A DNA stretch of 18,474 bases from an uncultured Roseburia sp. Its GTDB lineage: Bacteria > Bacillota > Clostridia > Lachnospirales > Lachnospiraceae. Made by a program: the position numbers and the translations under genes. This document shows positions 6,754 through 14,769 of the stretch, piece after piece. Within the stretch, counting starts at the first letter, position 1, and each line of letters opens with the position of its first letter. Below the pieces are notes generated by a model. It saw only the letters and a program-made list of their open reading frames with translations, did no database searches and was not told the origin of the DNA. The DNA is taken from NCBI GenBank assembly GCA_945928585.1, contig CAMENQ010000008.1:1-18474 (forward strand), written 5' to 3'.

Positions 6754-8463
6754 ATGGAAGAGTTAAAAGGAATAGCAGGCTCAGACGGATACGGATACGG
6801 AAAGGCAGTTATTATAAGTAATGAATTGCCGGTTTATGAGGATAAAAAAATAACTGATATAGAGGGGGAGAAAAACAGATTAAAAGAAGCTTTTGATGAA
6901 TTTCTTAAGAAAACAGAAGCTATGGTGGAAAAAATGAAGGACAGTGTAGGTGAGGATAACACTGCCATACTTGAGGGGCATATTATGATGATGCAGGACC
7001 CTTATATGCAGGAAGAAATAATGAACAGAATAGATACGGGCATATGTGCGGAATCGGCAGTAAAGGAAGCATGTGATACATTTATACAGATGTTTTCACA
7101 GACAGAGGATGAGCTTATAAAGCAGAGGGCTACAGATGTGGCAGACATACAGCTCAGGCTTTTAAAACTTCTTACGGGGACTCCTGATATAAATATAAGT
7201 GAAGTTCCAAAGGGAACTGTTATTGTGGCAGAAGATTTAACGCCATCCATGACCGCAGGCATTGTAAAGGAAAATGTGTCAGGAATAGTGACAGAGGTGG
7301 GGGGAAGAACTTCTCATTCTGCCATACTTTCAAGAGCATTGGAAATTCCGGCAGTACTCAGCATAAAGGATATAACAAAAAAAGTAAAAAACGGTATGAC
7401 AATAGCGGTAGACGGCAGCAGTGGAGTGGCGGTTATAGATGCTGACGAAGAGACAGTTAAGAAATATGATGAAAAAAGAAATGACTATATAAAAGAAAAG
7501 GAAGCTTTGAAGAAATACACAGGGAAAAAGACTGTTACAGGAGACGGTCATACGGTAGAACTTTATGGAAACATAGGCAAACCTGAAGATGCGAAAAAAG
7601 TTCTTGAATGTGACGGAGAAGGAATAGGACTTTTCAGAACAGAATTTCTTTTTATGGATAGTGACAGCCTTCCTGATGAAGAAAAGCAGTTTCAGGCATA
7701 TAAGGCTGTGGCAGAAGCTATGGGGGGCAGAGAAGTTATAATCCGTACCCTTGACATAGGAGGTGACAAGGATATACCATATATGAACCTTGAAAGGGAG
7801 GATAATCCGTTTTTAGGCTACAGGGCGGTAAGATACTGTCTGGGCCATGAGGATATATATTATGTACAGCTAAGGGCAATATTAAGAGCCAGTGCATATG
7901 GAAAAATAAAAATAATGGTGCCTCTTGTGACCTGTGTAGATGAAATAAGACAGGTAAAAAAACTTGTTGAAAAAATAAAGCAGGAACTTGACAGTATAAG
8001 TATTAAATATGATAATAGCATAGAGACAGGTGTAATGATAGAAACGCCGTCAGCCAGTGAGATTGCAGATATTCTGGCTAGGGAAGCAGATTTTTTCAGC
8101 ATTGGAACAAACGACCTTACACAGTATACCATGGCAGTTGACAGAGGAAACGGAAATGTTGCATATTTGTATTCAGTGTATCAGCCGTCAGTTATACGCT
8201 CATTAAAGCGCATTATCACTGCTGCAAATGATGCAGGCATAAAGGTCGGTATGTGCGGGGAGGCGGCAGCAGACATACTTCTTACACCACTTCTTATATC
8301 CTTTGGTTTAAATGAATATAGTGTAAGTCCTGTTTCCATACTGCGGACAAGAAAAAATATAAGCTGCTGGACAAAGGCAGAAACAGATAAGGTGGCAGAA
8401 CAGGTACTAAAGATGGATACAGCAGAGGAAATCGAAAAATATTTAAAGGAACAGGTAAAATGA
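6754..8463 (+). CDS. ptsI: Phosphoenolpyruvate-protein phosphotransferase (PTS Enzyme I)
   Basis: Enzyme I starts the phosphotransfer chain by taking phosphate from PEP and passing it to HPr. The 569-residue length is normal. The N-terminal HPr-binding helical domain spans about 1-145. The phospho-His is residue 188 in GGRTSHSAILSRALEIPAV. The C-terminal PEP-binding barrel has GLFRTEFLFMD (about 292-302), RTLDIGGDKD, NPFLGYRA, GTNDLTQYTMAVDR (about 451-464) and the catalytic Cys501 in GMCGEAAAD. The ATG is preceded by GGAAGGAAGGCAGGA and lies 28 bases after ptsH. Its stop overlaps the start of the deacetylase gene by 4 bases (ATGA), so the two should be translationally coupled. Confidence 0.95.
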   Translation: MEELKGIAGSDGYGYGKAVIISNELPVYEDKKITDIEGEKNRLKEAFDEFLKKTEAMVEKMKDSVGEDNTAILEGHIMMMQDPYMQEEIMNRIDTGICAESAVKEACDTFIQMFSQTEDELIKQRATDVADIQLRLLKLLTGTPDINISEVPKGTVIVAEDLTPSMTAGIVKENVSGIVTEVGGRTSHSAILSRALEIPAVLSIKDITKKVKNGMTIAVDGSSGVAVIDADEETVKKYDEKRNDYIKEKEALKKYTGKKTVTGDGHTVELYGNIGKPEDAKKVLECDGEGIGLFRTEFLFMDSDSLPDEEKQFQAYKAVAEAMGGREVIIRTLDIGGDKDIPYMNLEREDNPFLGYRAVRYCLGHEDIYYVQLRAILRASAYGKIKIMVPLVTCVDEIRQVKKLVEKIKQELDSISIKYDNSIETGVMIETPSASEIADILAREADFFSIGTNDLTQYTMAVDRGNGNVAYLYSVYQPSVIRSLKRIITAANDAGIKVGMCGEAAADILLTPLLISFGLNEYSVSPVSILRTRKNISCWTKAETDKVAEQVLKMDTAEEIEKYLKEQVK

Positions 8464-9920
8464 AAAACGAAGAAACACAAGATGTAAAAAACAAGAGGAA
8501 AAAGAAAAAATTACTGATTGGAGCACTTTTGGCATCGATTGTTATTTTAATGGCAGTTATTATTATGTTTGGATTTTCTATTAAAATTAAAATATATGGA
8601 GATGCAGAGATTACTCTGGAATATGGAGAAGAATATGAGGAGCCGGGAGCAGATGCCACATGGCATAACAGTGTTTTGGGAACAGACAGCAATGTGGACA
8701 TCGCCATATCCGGCAAAGTTGATTGTACAAAGGTTGGAAGTTATACTGTTACATATAGTGCAAAAAAGCTGTTATATTCAAAGACAGCCAAAAGAACAGT
8801 AAATATAGTCGATACCAGACAGCCTGAAATCAAGTTAAATTATATAGAAAATTACTTTATTGAACAGGGTGGGGAGTATATAGAGGAAGGATATACTGCT
8901 ACGGATAATTATGACGGTGATATAACAGAAAAAGTAGAAAGCCACATATCAGATGGTAAGGTATATTATTCTGTAAAGGATTCATCAGGAAATGAGGCTG
9001 TAGCAGAAAGAACAATAGTTTACAATGACAAGGTTCCGCCGGTGCTTACTTTATCAGGTCAGAAGGAAATAACAATAAAGGCAGGAAGCGAATATAGTGA
9101 GCCGGGTTATACTGCTGTGGATGAGGAGGACGGCGACCTTACCGAAAAAGTTACGGTGGAAGGGGCTGTAGACAGATTTTTAGCAGGAACATACAATATA
9201 AAATATACCGTGGCAGACAAATATGGAAATACATCAACAGATGCACGTACAGTTACGGTTGAGGAAATTAAACAGCAGGATACCGTAAAGCCGGAAGGAA
9301 AAATTATTTATCTTACATTTGATGATGGACCGGGTCCATATACTGAAAAGCTTTTGGAAGTGCTGGATAAATATAATGTAAAAGCTACCTTTTTTACTAC
9401 AAATACAAAAAGCAATTATAGCTATTTGATTACAAAGGAAGCAGAGGCAGGTCATACTGTAGCCATACATACTGCAACACACAATTATGCAGCCATATAC
9501 CAGAGTGAGGAAGCATATTTTCGTGATTTAAACATAATGTCTGATATTATAGAAGCAAAAACAGGGAAAAAACCTATGCTTTTAAGATTTCCGGGAGGAA
9601 GTTCAAATCTTGTAAGTAAAAAATATTGCTCAGGAATTATGAGCAGGCTTGCAAAAGCAGTGACAGATATGGGGTATAAATATTTTGACTGGAATGTAGA
9701 CAGTTGTGATGCATCAAATGCAAAAAACAGCGATACGGTTTTTCAGAATGTTATAAATGGAGTTAAAAAACATGATATCTCCATTGTTTTGCAGCATGAC
9801 ATAAAGGGGTTCAGTGTTGATGCAGTGGAAAAGATAATAGTCTGGGGCATTGCAAACGGTTATACATTTTTACCATTAGATGAAACAAGTCCAGTGGTGC
9901 ATCACAGTGTGGCAAATTAA
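8460..9920 (+). CDS. Membrane-anchored polysaccharide (peptidoglycan-type) deacetylase with Ig-like repeats
   Basis: A 486-residue surface enzyme. A Lys-rich cytosolic start is followed by one membrane helix (about 18-38), which points the rest outside the cell. Three bacterial Ig-like (DUF5011-type) modules then span about 46-120, 121-190 and 192-270, recognised by repeated EYxEPGxxAxD / DGDLTEKV / GxYxIxYxVxDxxGN signatures. The C-terminal NodB domain has all five motifs: TFDDGP (Asp288, Asp289), HTATH (His337, His341), RFPGGS (Arg376), DWNVDS (Asp410) and VLQHD (His446). It would remove N-acetyl groups from GlcNAc or MurNAc, a change that commonly confers lysozyme resistance; the actual polymer is not proven by sequence. 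It overlaps ptsI by ATGA, so it is made with the sugar-uptake proteins. A hairpin at 10011-10044 is the first possible terminator. Confidence 0.9.
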   Translation: MKNEETQDVKNKRKKKKLLIGALLASIVILMAVIIMFGFSIKIKIYGDAEITLEYGEEYEEPGADATWHNSVLGTDSNVDIAISGKVDCTKVGSYTVTYSAKKLLYSKTAKRTVNIVDTRQPEIKLNYIENYFIEQGGEYIEEGYTATDNYDGDITEKVESHISDGKVYYSVKDSSGNEAVAERTIVYNDKVPPVLTLSGQKEITIKAGSEYSEPGYTAVDEEDGDLTEKVTVEGAVDRFLAGTYNIKYTVADKYGNTSTDARTVTVEEIKQQDTVKPEGKIIYLTFDDGPGPYTEKLLEVLDKYNVKATFFTTNTKSNYSYLITKEAEAGHTVAIHTATHNYAAIYQSEEAYFRDLNIMSDIIEAKTGKKPMLLRFPGGSSNLVSKKYCSGIMSRLAKAVTDMGYKYFDWNVDSCDASNAKNSDTVFQNVINGVKKHDISIVLQHDIKGFSVDAVEKIIVWGIANGYTFLPLDETSPVVHHSVAN

Positions 9921-9969
9921 AATAATTTGAAATCTACGCGTATGCCAAAATGAGAAAATTTAAAAATTG

Positions 9970-9996
9970 TTAGCACTCATACTTGACGAGTGCTAA
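9970..9996 (+). promoter_or_regulatory. CIRCE operator (HrcA binding site) of clpB
   Basis: TTAGCACTC, nine bases, GAGTGCTAA: a perfect match to the CIRCE consensus, the site of the heat-shock repressor HrcA. The right arm overlaps the clpB -35 region, so bound HrcA would block the promoter. Flanking bases extend the dyad by a few pairs. Confidence 0.97.
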
Positions 9997-10011
9997 CAAT
10001 TGTGATACAAT
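9983..10011 (+). promoter_or_regulatory. Sigma-A promoter for clpB
   Basis: TTGACG (9983-9988), a 17-base spacer and TACAAT (10006-10011) form a near-consensus vegetative promoter whose -35 sits in the CIRCE spacer and right arm. The expected start of transcription is near 10018, giving a leader of about 200 bases before clpB. Confidence 0.85.
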
Positions 10012-10044
10012 ATACCCGAAAAGTGAAAAAGGGTATATTTTTTT
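10011..10044 (+). terminator. Terminator-like hairpin overlapping the clpB promoter
   Basis: TATACCC (10011-10017) pairs with GGGTATA (10031-10037), with a 13-base loop and seven T (10038-10044). Transcripts arriving from the deacetylase gene would form it. Transcripts starting at the clpB promoter near 10018 would lack the left arm and escape it. Confidence 0.65.
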
Positions 10045-10048
10045 ATAT

Positions 10049-10140
10049 AATAGGAAATTGCTAAAGCAACAGCGTGGAATTAAGAAACCAAAAATTCGCG
10101 AATGCGAATTTATAAGTCTCGCTGCTGAGCGAGACTTTTT
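10049..10140 (+). repeat. Dispersed double-hairpin repeat, full copy C, with an intrinsic terminator in the clpB leader
   Basis: AATAGGAAATT and CTAAAGCAACAGCGT open the element. The stem AAATTCGC/GCGAATTT (10092-10111, loop GAAT) follows, then GTCTCGCT/AGCGAGAC (10116-10123 and 10128-10135) with five T (10136-10140). Both terminator arms differ from copy B in a matched way, so the pairing is kept while the sequence changes. It lies between the CIRCE promoter and clpB; the remaining bases up to 10216 show only the ribosome site. Confidence 0.85.
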
Positions 10141-10216
10141 AAAAGAAATGCTTTTGAGCATAATATAATCCTTACAGAAAATATACCATCTGAAAAAAGA
10201 AAGCGAGGTAGACCAT

Positions 10217-12805
10217 ATGAACATTAACAAATTTACACAAAAGTCAATGGAAGCAGTGTCGGACTGTGAGAAGCTGGCGTACCAATATGGGAACCAGGAA
10301 ATAGAGCAGGAACATCTTTTGAAGGCACTTACAGACCAGGAGGATGGCCTTATTATAAAGCTTATAGAAAAGATGGAGATAGACACGAATCATTTTAAAA
10401 ACAGAGTGGAGGATTATCTTAATAAGCGTGTAAAGGTACAGGGAGGTCAGGTATATATAGGAAATGACCTGAATAAAGTACTTATTACCGCAGAGGATGA
10501 GGCGAAGGCTATGGGAGACTCTTATGTTTCCGTAGAGCATTTGTTTTTGTCTCTGTTAAAATATCCTAATCAGGGTGTTAAAGCATTATTTAAGGAATAC
10601 GGCATTACAAGGGAAAGATTTTTACAGGCACTGTCCACAGTAAGAGGAAACCAGACAGTAACAAGTGACAATCCTGAGGCCACTTATGATACACTTGTAA
10701 AATACGGCACCGACCTTGTAGAAAAAGCACGAAATCAAAAACTTGACCCTGTTATTGGCAGAGATAGCGAAATAAGAAACGTAATACAGATACTTTCACG
10801 TAAAACTAAAAACAATCCTGTACTTATAGGTGAGCCCGGTGTAGGTAAGACTGCGGCAGTAGAAGGTCTGGCACAGCGTATTGTGGCAGGCGATGTACCG
10901 GCAGGCTTAAAGGACAAAAAGATATTTGCACTTGATATGGCATCACTGGTAGCAGGAGCCAAGTACAGAGGAGAGTTTGAGGAAAGACTTAAGGCTGTTC
11001 TTGAAGAAGTGAAGAAAAGCGAAGGACAGATTATTCTGTTTATAGATGAGCTTCATACCATAGTAGGAGCAGGAAAGACAGAAGGCTCTATGGATGCGGG
11101 AAATATGCTTAAGCCTATGCTTGCAAGAGGCGAGCTTCACTGTATAGGAGCAACTACACTTGACGAATACAGAAAATATATAGAAAAGGATCCGGCACTT
11201 GAGCGTCGTTTCCAGCCTGTACTTGTTGATGAGCCAAGCGTGGAGGATACTATTTCCATACTTAGGGGACTTAAGGAAAGATATGAGGTATTTCATGGCG
11301 TAAAAATCACGGATTCAGCTCTTGTATCTGCAGCAGTCCTTTCAAACAGATATATTTCTGACAGATTTCTTCCTGACAAGGCAATAGACCTGGTAGATGA
11401 AGCATGTGCCCTTATAAAGACAGAGCTTGATTCTATGCCTGTAGAACTTGATGAACTGAGACGTAAGGTTATGCAAATGGAAATAGAGGAGGCTGCACTT
11501 AAGAAAGAAACAGATAAATTAAGTACAGCCAGACTTGAGACACTGCAAAAGGATTTGGCAGAGCTTAAGGAAGAATTTAACAATAAAAAGGCACAGTGGG
11601 AAAATGAAAAGACATCTGTGGAAAGATTAAATAAGCTTCGTGAGGAAATAGAAAATATAAGAGGCGAAATTAAAAAGGCAGAGAGAGAATACGATTTGGA
11701 AAAGGTTGCAGAGCTGCAGTACGGCAGACTGCCAGCCATGGAAAAACAACTTTGGCAGGAGGAAGAAAAGATTAAAAGTGCTGATTTATCCCTTCTTCAC
11801 CAAAATGTATCAGAGGAGGAGATTGCACGTATTATATCACGCTGGACAGGTATACCTGTATCTAAGCTTACTGAATCAGAAAGAAATAAAACACTTCATC
11901 TTGACGAAGCACTTCATAAACGTGTTATCGGACAGGAGGAGGGCGTAAGCAAGGTAACAGAGGCTATTATACGTTCAAAGGCAGGTATAAAAGACCCGTC
12001 AAAGCCTATAGGTTCGTTTTTATTCCTTGGCCCTACAGGCGTAGGAAAGACAGAACTTGCAAAGTCCCTTGCTGAAAATCTGTTTGACAATGAGCAGAAT
12101 ATGGTCAGAATAGATATGTCCGAGTATATGGAGAAACATTCCGTAGCCAGACTTATAGGAGCACCTCCGGGATATGTAGGATATGATGAAGGCGGACAGC
12201 TTACAGAGGCAGTAAGGAGAAAGCCGTATTCAGTAGTTCTTTTTGATGAAATCGAAAAGGCACATCCTGATGTATTTAATGTGCTGCTGCAGGTGCTTGA
12301 TGACGGAAGAATAACAGACTCACAGGGCAGGACAGTAGACTTTAAGAATACCATTATTATTCTTACTTCAAACATAGGTTCATCTTATCTGCTGGATGGC
12401 ATTGATGAACAGGGAAACATTAAGGCCGAAAGTGAAAATATGGTTATGAGTGAGCTTAAGAATGCATTCAGACCGGAGTTTTTAAACAGACTTGATGAAA
12501 TAATTATGTTTAAGCCGCTTACAAAGGAAAATATCGGCGGAATAGTAGATTTACAGCTTGCTGACATTAATAAGCGACTGGTGGAGAAGGATATTACCAT
12601 AGCCATTACAGACAGAGCAAAGAACTTTATTATAGAAAACGGTTATGAGCCTTCCTACGGAGCAAGACCACTTAAGAGGTATCTGCAGAAGCATGTGGAG
12701 ACACTGGCTGCGAAGGTAATCCTTTCAGACGGAGTGGCAGCAGGAGATACTATACTGGTGGACGAGAAAGACGGAGAACTGACGGCGGAGATTGTTCAGG
12801 GGTAA
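10217..12805 (+). CDS. clpB: ClpB, ATP-dependent disaggregase
   Basis: A hexameric Hsp100 chaperone that pulls polypeptides out of aggregates together with DnaK. All domains are present in the 862 residues: the N-terminal Clp repeat domain (about 1-145), AAA-1 with Walker A GEPGVGKT (about 205-212) and Walker [10 protein letters not shown], a Lys/Glu-rich coiled-coil middle domain (about 400-520) that marks ClpB rather than ClpA or ClpC, and AAA-2 with Walker A GPTGVGKT (about 605-612), [14 protein letters not shown] and the sensor-2 motif GARPLKR. It lacks the IGF-type loop that would recruit ClpP as far as I can see. GAGGT lies 7 bases before the ATG. Control is by HrcA through CIRCE about 220 bases upstream, with a terminator in the leader. 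The 3' end is partly duplicated at 13877-13940, beyond the next gene. Confidence 0.97.
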   Translation: MNINKFTQKSMEAVSDCEKLAYQYGNQEIEQEHLLKALTDQEDGLIIKLIEKMEIDTNHFKNRVEDYLNKRVKVQGGQVYIGNDLNKVLITAEDEAKAMGDSYVSVEHLFLSLLKYPNQGVKALFKEYGITRERFLQALSTVRGNQTVTSDNPEATYDTLVKYGTDLVEKARNQKLDPVIGRDSEIRNVIQILSRKTKNNPVLIGEPGVGKTAAVEGLAQRIVAGDVPAGLKDKKIFALDMASLVAGAKYRGEFEERLKAVLEEVKKSEGQIILFIDELHTIVGAGKTEGSMDAGNMLKPMLARGELHCIGATTLDEYRKYIEKDPALERRFQPVLVDEPSVEDTISILRGLKERYEVFHGVKITDSALVSAAVLSNRYISDRFLPDKAIDLVDEACALIKTELDSMPVELDELRRKVMQMEIEEAALKKETDKLSTARLETLQKDLAELKEEFNNKKAQWENEKTSVERLNKLREEIENIRGEIKKAEREYDLEKVAELQYGRLPAMEKQLWQEEEKIKSADLSLLHQNVSEEEIARIISRWTGIPVSKLTESERNKTLHLDEALHKRVIGQEEGVSKVTEAIIRSKAGIKDPSKPIGSFLFLGPTGVGKTELAKSLAENLFDNEQNMVRIDMSEYMEKHSVARLIGAPPGYVGYDEGGQLTEAVRRKPYSVVLFDEIEKAHPDVFNVLLQVLDDGRITDSQGRTVDFKNTIIILTSNIGSSYLLDGIDEQGNIKAESENMVMSELKNAFRPEFLNRLDEIIMFKPLTKENIGGIVDLQLADINKRLVEKDITIAITDRAKNFIIENGYEPSYGARPLKRYLQKHVETLAAKVILSDGVAAGDTILVDEKDGELTAEIVQG
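12709..12772 (+). repeat. Left member of a 64-bp direct repeat: 3' end of clpB
   Basis: Within clpB, encoding [21 protein letters not shown]. It matches 13877-13940 at 57 of 64 bases, including a 30-base identical core from TTCAGACGG to GATACTAT. The offset between copies is 1168 bases. Confidence 0.95.
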
Positions 12806-12834
12806 ATTTTGGGAAGATAGCAAAATAATGGTAA

Positions 12835-12870
12835 TTGGGGCGGTAGTTGGGGCTACTGCCCCAACTTTTT
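12835..12870 (+). terminator. Intrinsic terminator of clpB
   Basis: TTGGGGCGGTAG pairs with CTACTGCCCCAA (12 bp, one G-T pair, loop TTGGGG) and is followed by C and five T. It lies about 30 bases after the clpB stop. A shorter alternative stem, GTTGGGG/CCCCAAC, is also possible. Confidence 0.9.
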
Positions 12871-12953
12871 AGATGATTTGCCAAAACGGTGAAGGAAGAT
12901 AAGTTATAATGATGAAAGTTGTAGTTTTATGATAAGTTATATTGGAATAATTA

Positions 12954-12982
12954 TTGTAAGTTGGGATATTATGTGTTAGTAT
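12954..12982 (+). promoter_or_regulatory. Possible weak promoter of the Rpn-like gene
   Basis: TTGTAA (12954-12959), 17 bases and TAGTAT (12977-12982), each 4 of 6 to consensus. Position is sensible: after the clpB terminator and about 45 bases before the TTG start. In an AT-rich gap such matches arise by chance, so this is tentative. Confidence 0.3.
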
Positions 12983-13025
12983 GAACATAGGAAAATATAT
13001 AAAAAGGGGCAGGTGAAATATATAA

Positions 13026-13814
13026 TTGAGTAAGGCTGATAATAAGCATAAAGAACTTTTAGAGAAAATCAAAGAGTTTCGCTTGATGGATGATGATTTT
13101 ATGAGCAAGGTTTTTGAAGATAATTTTGAATGTATTGAGTTAATCTTACATATTATAATGCAAAAGCCTGATTTAAAAGTAAAAGAAGCTCGTACACAAT
13201 ATAGCATAAAAAATCTTTTGGGGCGTTCTGTAAGATTGGATATATATGCAGTCGATAATATAGGTAAAAAATATAACATTGAGGTGCAGAGGGCAGATAA
13301 AGGAGCAGGTACAAAGAGGGCAAGATATAACAGTAGTGTTATAGAGACTAATTCGTTAGCACCGGGTTCAAAATTTGAGGATTTACCGGAAACATATGTT
13401 ATATTTATTACTGAAAACGATGTTATGGGTGCCAATGAACCAATTTATCATATAGATAGAATTGTAAGAGAAACAGGTCAGATATTTGATGATGAAACAC
13501 ATATTATTTACGTAAATGGATCATATATAGATGATTCGCCACTAGGATTACTTATGCATGATTTTTCGTGCAAGAATCCAAATGATATGCATTATAAGTT
13601 GTTGGCGGAAAAAACCAGATATTTTAAGGAAGATGAGAAAGGAGTGGCAGCCATGTGTAAGATAATGGAAGATCTAATTGATAGTGAAAAAAGAGAAAGT
13701 GCTTTGAGATTATTAAAGATTGGAAAACTTTCAAATGAAGAAATTGCAGAAGGGCTGGGACTTACTATTGAAGTGGTCAATGCTCTTGAAGTTGAAAGTA
13801 AATCGTTAGGTTGA
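13026..13814 (+). CDS. Rpn-family recombination-promoting nuclease / PD-(D/E)XK 'putative transposase'
   Basis: A 262-residue protein of the PDDEXK_2 (Rpn/YhgA-like) family. The LMDDDFMSKVFEDN start is typical. The nuclease core shows VRLDIYAVDN (Asp72) followed by YNIEVQRAD (Glu86, Gln88), the D...ExQ form of the PD-(D/E)XK site. A C-terminal helix-turn-helix-like segment, LSNEEIAEGLGLTIEVVNALE (about 237-257), is also common in this family. E. coli Rpn proteins are DNA endonucleases that raise RecA-independent recombination in vivo; some relatives have been linked to phage defence. The TTG start is chosen from AGGTG (13011-13015) upstream and the fit of the N-terminus. The gene sits between two copies of the clpB 3' end and lacks terminal inverted repeats or a DDE transposase, so it is not a standard insertion sequence. 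Family call is firm; the cellular role is open. Confidence 0.85.
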   Translation: MSKADNKHKELLEKIKEFRLMDDDFMSKVFEDNFECIELILHIIMQKPDLKVKEARTQYSIKNLLGRSVRLDIYAVDNIGKKYNIEVQRADKGAGTKRARYNSSVIETNSLAPGSKFEDLPETYVIFITENDVMGANEPIYHIDRIVRETGQIFDDETHIIYVNGSYIDDSPLGLLMHDFSCKNPNDMHYKLLAEKTRYFKEDEKGVAAMCKIMEDLIDSEKRESALRLLKIGKLSNEEIAEGLGLTIEVVNALEVESKSLG

Positions 13815-14104
13815 TTATACTCGTATATAAAATGTACAATGATAGAAGAGTAGCAGCAAGAATAATGTGCAACTAATGCGAAAGTAATTCATTCAGACGG
13901 AGTGGCAGCAGGAGATACTATTTTGGTGGGTGAGAAAGACTTATGAGAAACAAAAGGAGTATGTGTAAGGAAAAATAGTGTTTCAATTTGTGGTAATTGT
14001 TATCGCAGTAAAATGATGCTTGAATGGATATACGGCGCAATTGATAATTATATTTGTAAGAATGTGAACTGATGTGTGAAGCTTTTATGTAAATAGTTAA
14101 TATG
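13815..14104. other. Gene-poor stretch with the clpB remnant
   Basis: The gap after the Rpn-like gene (290 bases) holds the 64-bp clpB-like fragment and otherwise AT-rich sequence. A short open frame at about 13945-14071 encodes a Cys-containing peptide (CGNCYRSKMMLEWIYG) but has no in-frame start ahead of the Cys residues and no ribosome site; it may be debris of a lost gene. No terminator follows the Rpn-like gene until 14105. Confidence 0.6.
13877..13940 (+). repeat. Right member of the 64-bp direct repeat: diverged fragment of a clpB 3' end
   Basis: It reads [21 protein letters not shown] in frame, then Leu and a stop. Of six changed codons relative to clpB, four are silent (AAG/AAA, ATC/ATT, ATA/ATT, CTG/TTG) and two change the residue (L to H, D to G). 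The reading frame starts after a TAA at 13863, so this is not a gene. Confidence 0.95.
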
Positions 14105-14147
14105 TGGTCTTCTGTGATAAAAATATAATCACAGGAGGCCATTTTTT
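14105..14147 (+). terminator. Strong intrinsic terminator upstream of the metal-resistance unit
   Basis: Arms at 14105-14118 and 14128-14141 pair over 14 bp (two G-T pairs), with a loop of nine A/T bases and six T at 14142-14147. It ends just before the -35 of the next promoter and insulates the cad-like genes from upstream transcription. Confidence 0.92.
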
Positions 14148-14148
14148 G

Positions 14149-14176
14149 TTGACATATCCATAATATAGTATATAAT
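14149..14176 (+). promoter_or_regulatory. Sigma-A promoter of the metal-resistance unit
   Basis: A consensus TTGACA (14149-14154), a 16-base spacer and a consensus TATAAT (14171-14176). The T-tract of the preceding terminator lies directly upstream and could act as an UP-like A/T element. Confidence 0.88.
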
Positions 14177-14186
14177 ATAATTAAAC

Positions 14187-14206
14187 ATATGAACAGTTGC
14201 TCATAT
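14187..14206 (+). promoter_or_regulatory. Probable CadC/ArsR-family operator
   Basis: ATATGA, eight bases, TCATAT, with further partial symmetry inside (ATATGAACA against TATGAGCA on the other strand). It lies just downstream of the -10, near the expected transcription start. This matches the ATATGAACA-type dyads bound by CadC, CzrA and SmtB relatives, so the regulator encoded next probably represses itself and the pump. Confidence 0.8.
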
Positions 14207-14268
14207 ATTGTAGAGAATAAATTAAAAAAAGATAAATAAAGAAAAAAATAAAAAAGGAGGAACAAATC

Positions 14269-14649
14269 TTGCAGAAACCAATAAATCCACACAGAAATAA
14301 TGACGTTGAACACTGTGATGTAGAATGTGTTCACGAAGACATAGTAAAAAAAGTAAACAGCCTTCTGCCTGAGGAGGAAATACTATATGACCTTGCAGAA
14401 TTTTACAAGGTATTTGCCGACTCTACAAGAATAAAAATGCTTTACATTTTATTGGAATCAGAAATGTGTGTCTGCGACATAAGCCGTATACTTGGCGTAA
14501 GCCAGTCTGCCGTATCCCATCAGCTTCGCATGCTTAAGCAGATGAAACTTGTAAAATACAGGCGGGAAGGAAAAACAGTGTATTATTCCCTGTCAGACCA
14601 TCACATAGAACAGATACTCAGTCAGGGACTTGAGCATATATCTGAGTAA
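14269..14649 (+). CDS. CadC-like ArsR/SmtB-family metal-responsive repressor
   Basis: A 126-residue winged-helix repressor expected to leave DNA when Cd, Pb, Zn or a similar ion binds. The N-terminal CDVEC (Cys16, Cys20) and MCVCD (Cys67, Cys69) reproduce the four-Cys alpha-3N site of staphylococcal CadC. SDHHIEQ...LEHISE gives Asp110, His112, His123 and Glu126, the same 2-11-3 spacing as the alpha-5 Zn site of CadC. The recognition helix is in ISRILGVSQSAVSHQLRMLKQ. The start is TTG, chosen because AAAAAGGAGG (14251-14260) stands 8 bases before it and no ATG fits. It is the first gene of a three-gene unit with an HMA protein and a P1B ATPase, and its own operator candidate is at 14187. The effector is inferred from site type. 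Confidence 0.92.
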   Translation: MQKPINPHRNNDVEHCDVECVHEDIVKKVNSLLPEEEILYDLAEFYKVFADSTRIKMLYILLESEMCVCDISRILGVSQSAVSHQLRMLKQMKLVKYRREGKTVYYSLSDHHIEQILSQGLEHISE

Positions 14650-14769
14650 TGATAGGATTGCTGAATTTCTGAGATTAAAGCATCTCTGAGAATGAAGCAG
14701 AAATATAAGAGAAAAACATAAAAGTAAATAAAAAAGAAATGAAAAAATATAAAAAAGGAGATTTTTATT

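Noticed and set aside
9983..10168. 61-codon frame in the clpB leader
   Set aside because: It begins inside the CIRCE/-35 region, upstream of the expected transcript start, and runs through two hairpins.
12835..13940. Conventional insertion sequence carrying the Rpn-like gene
   Set aside because: No terminal inverted repeats, no DDE/HUH transposase and no short target-site duplication are seen; the only direct repeat is the clpB end.
13945..14071. Small Cys-containing peptide gene (CGNCYRSKMMLEWIYG)
   Set aside because: The frame has no start codon before the Cys residues and no ribosome site; at most debris of a lost gene.
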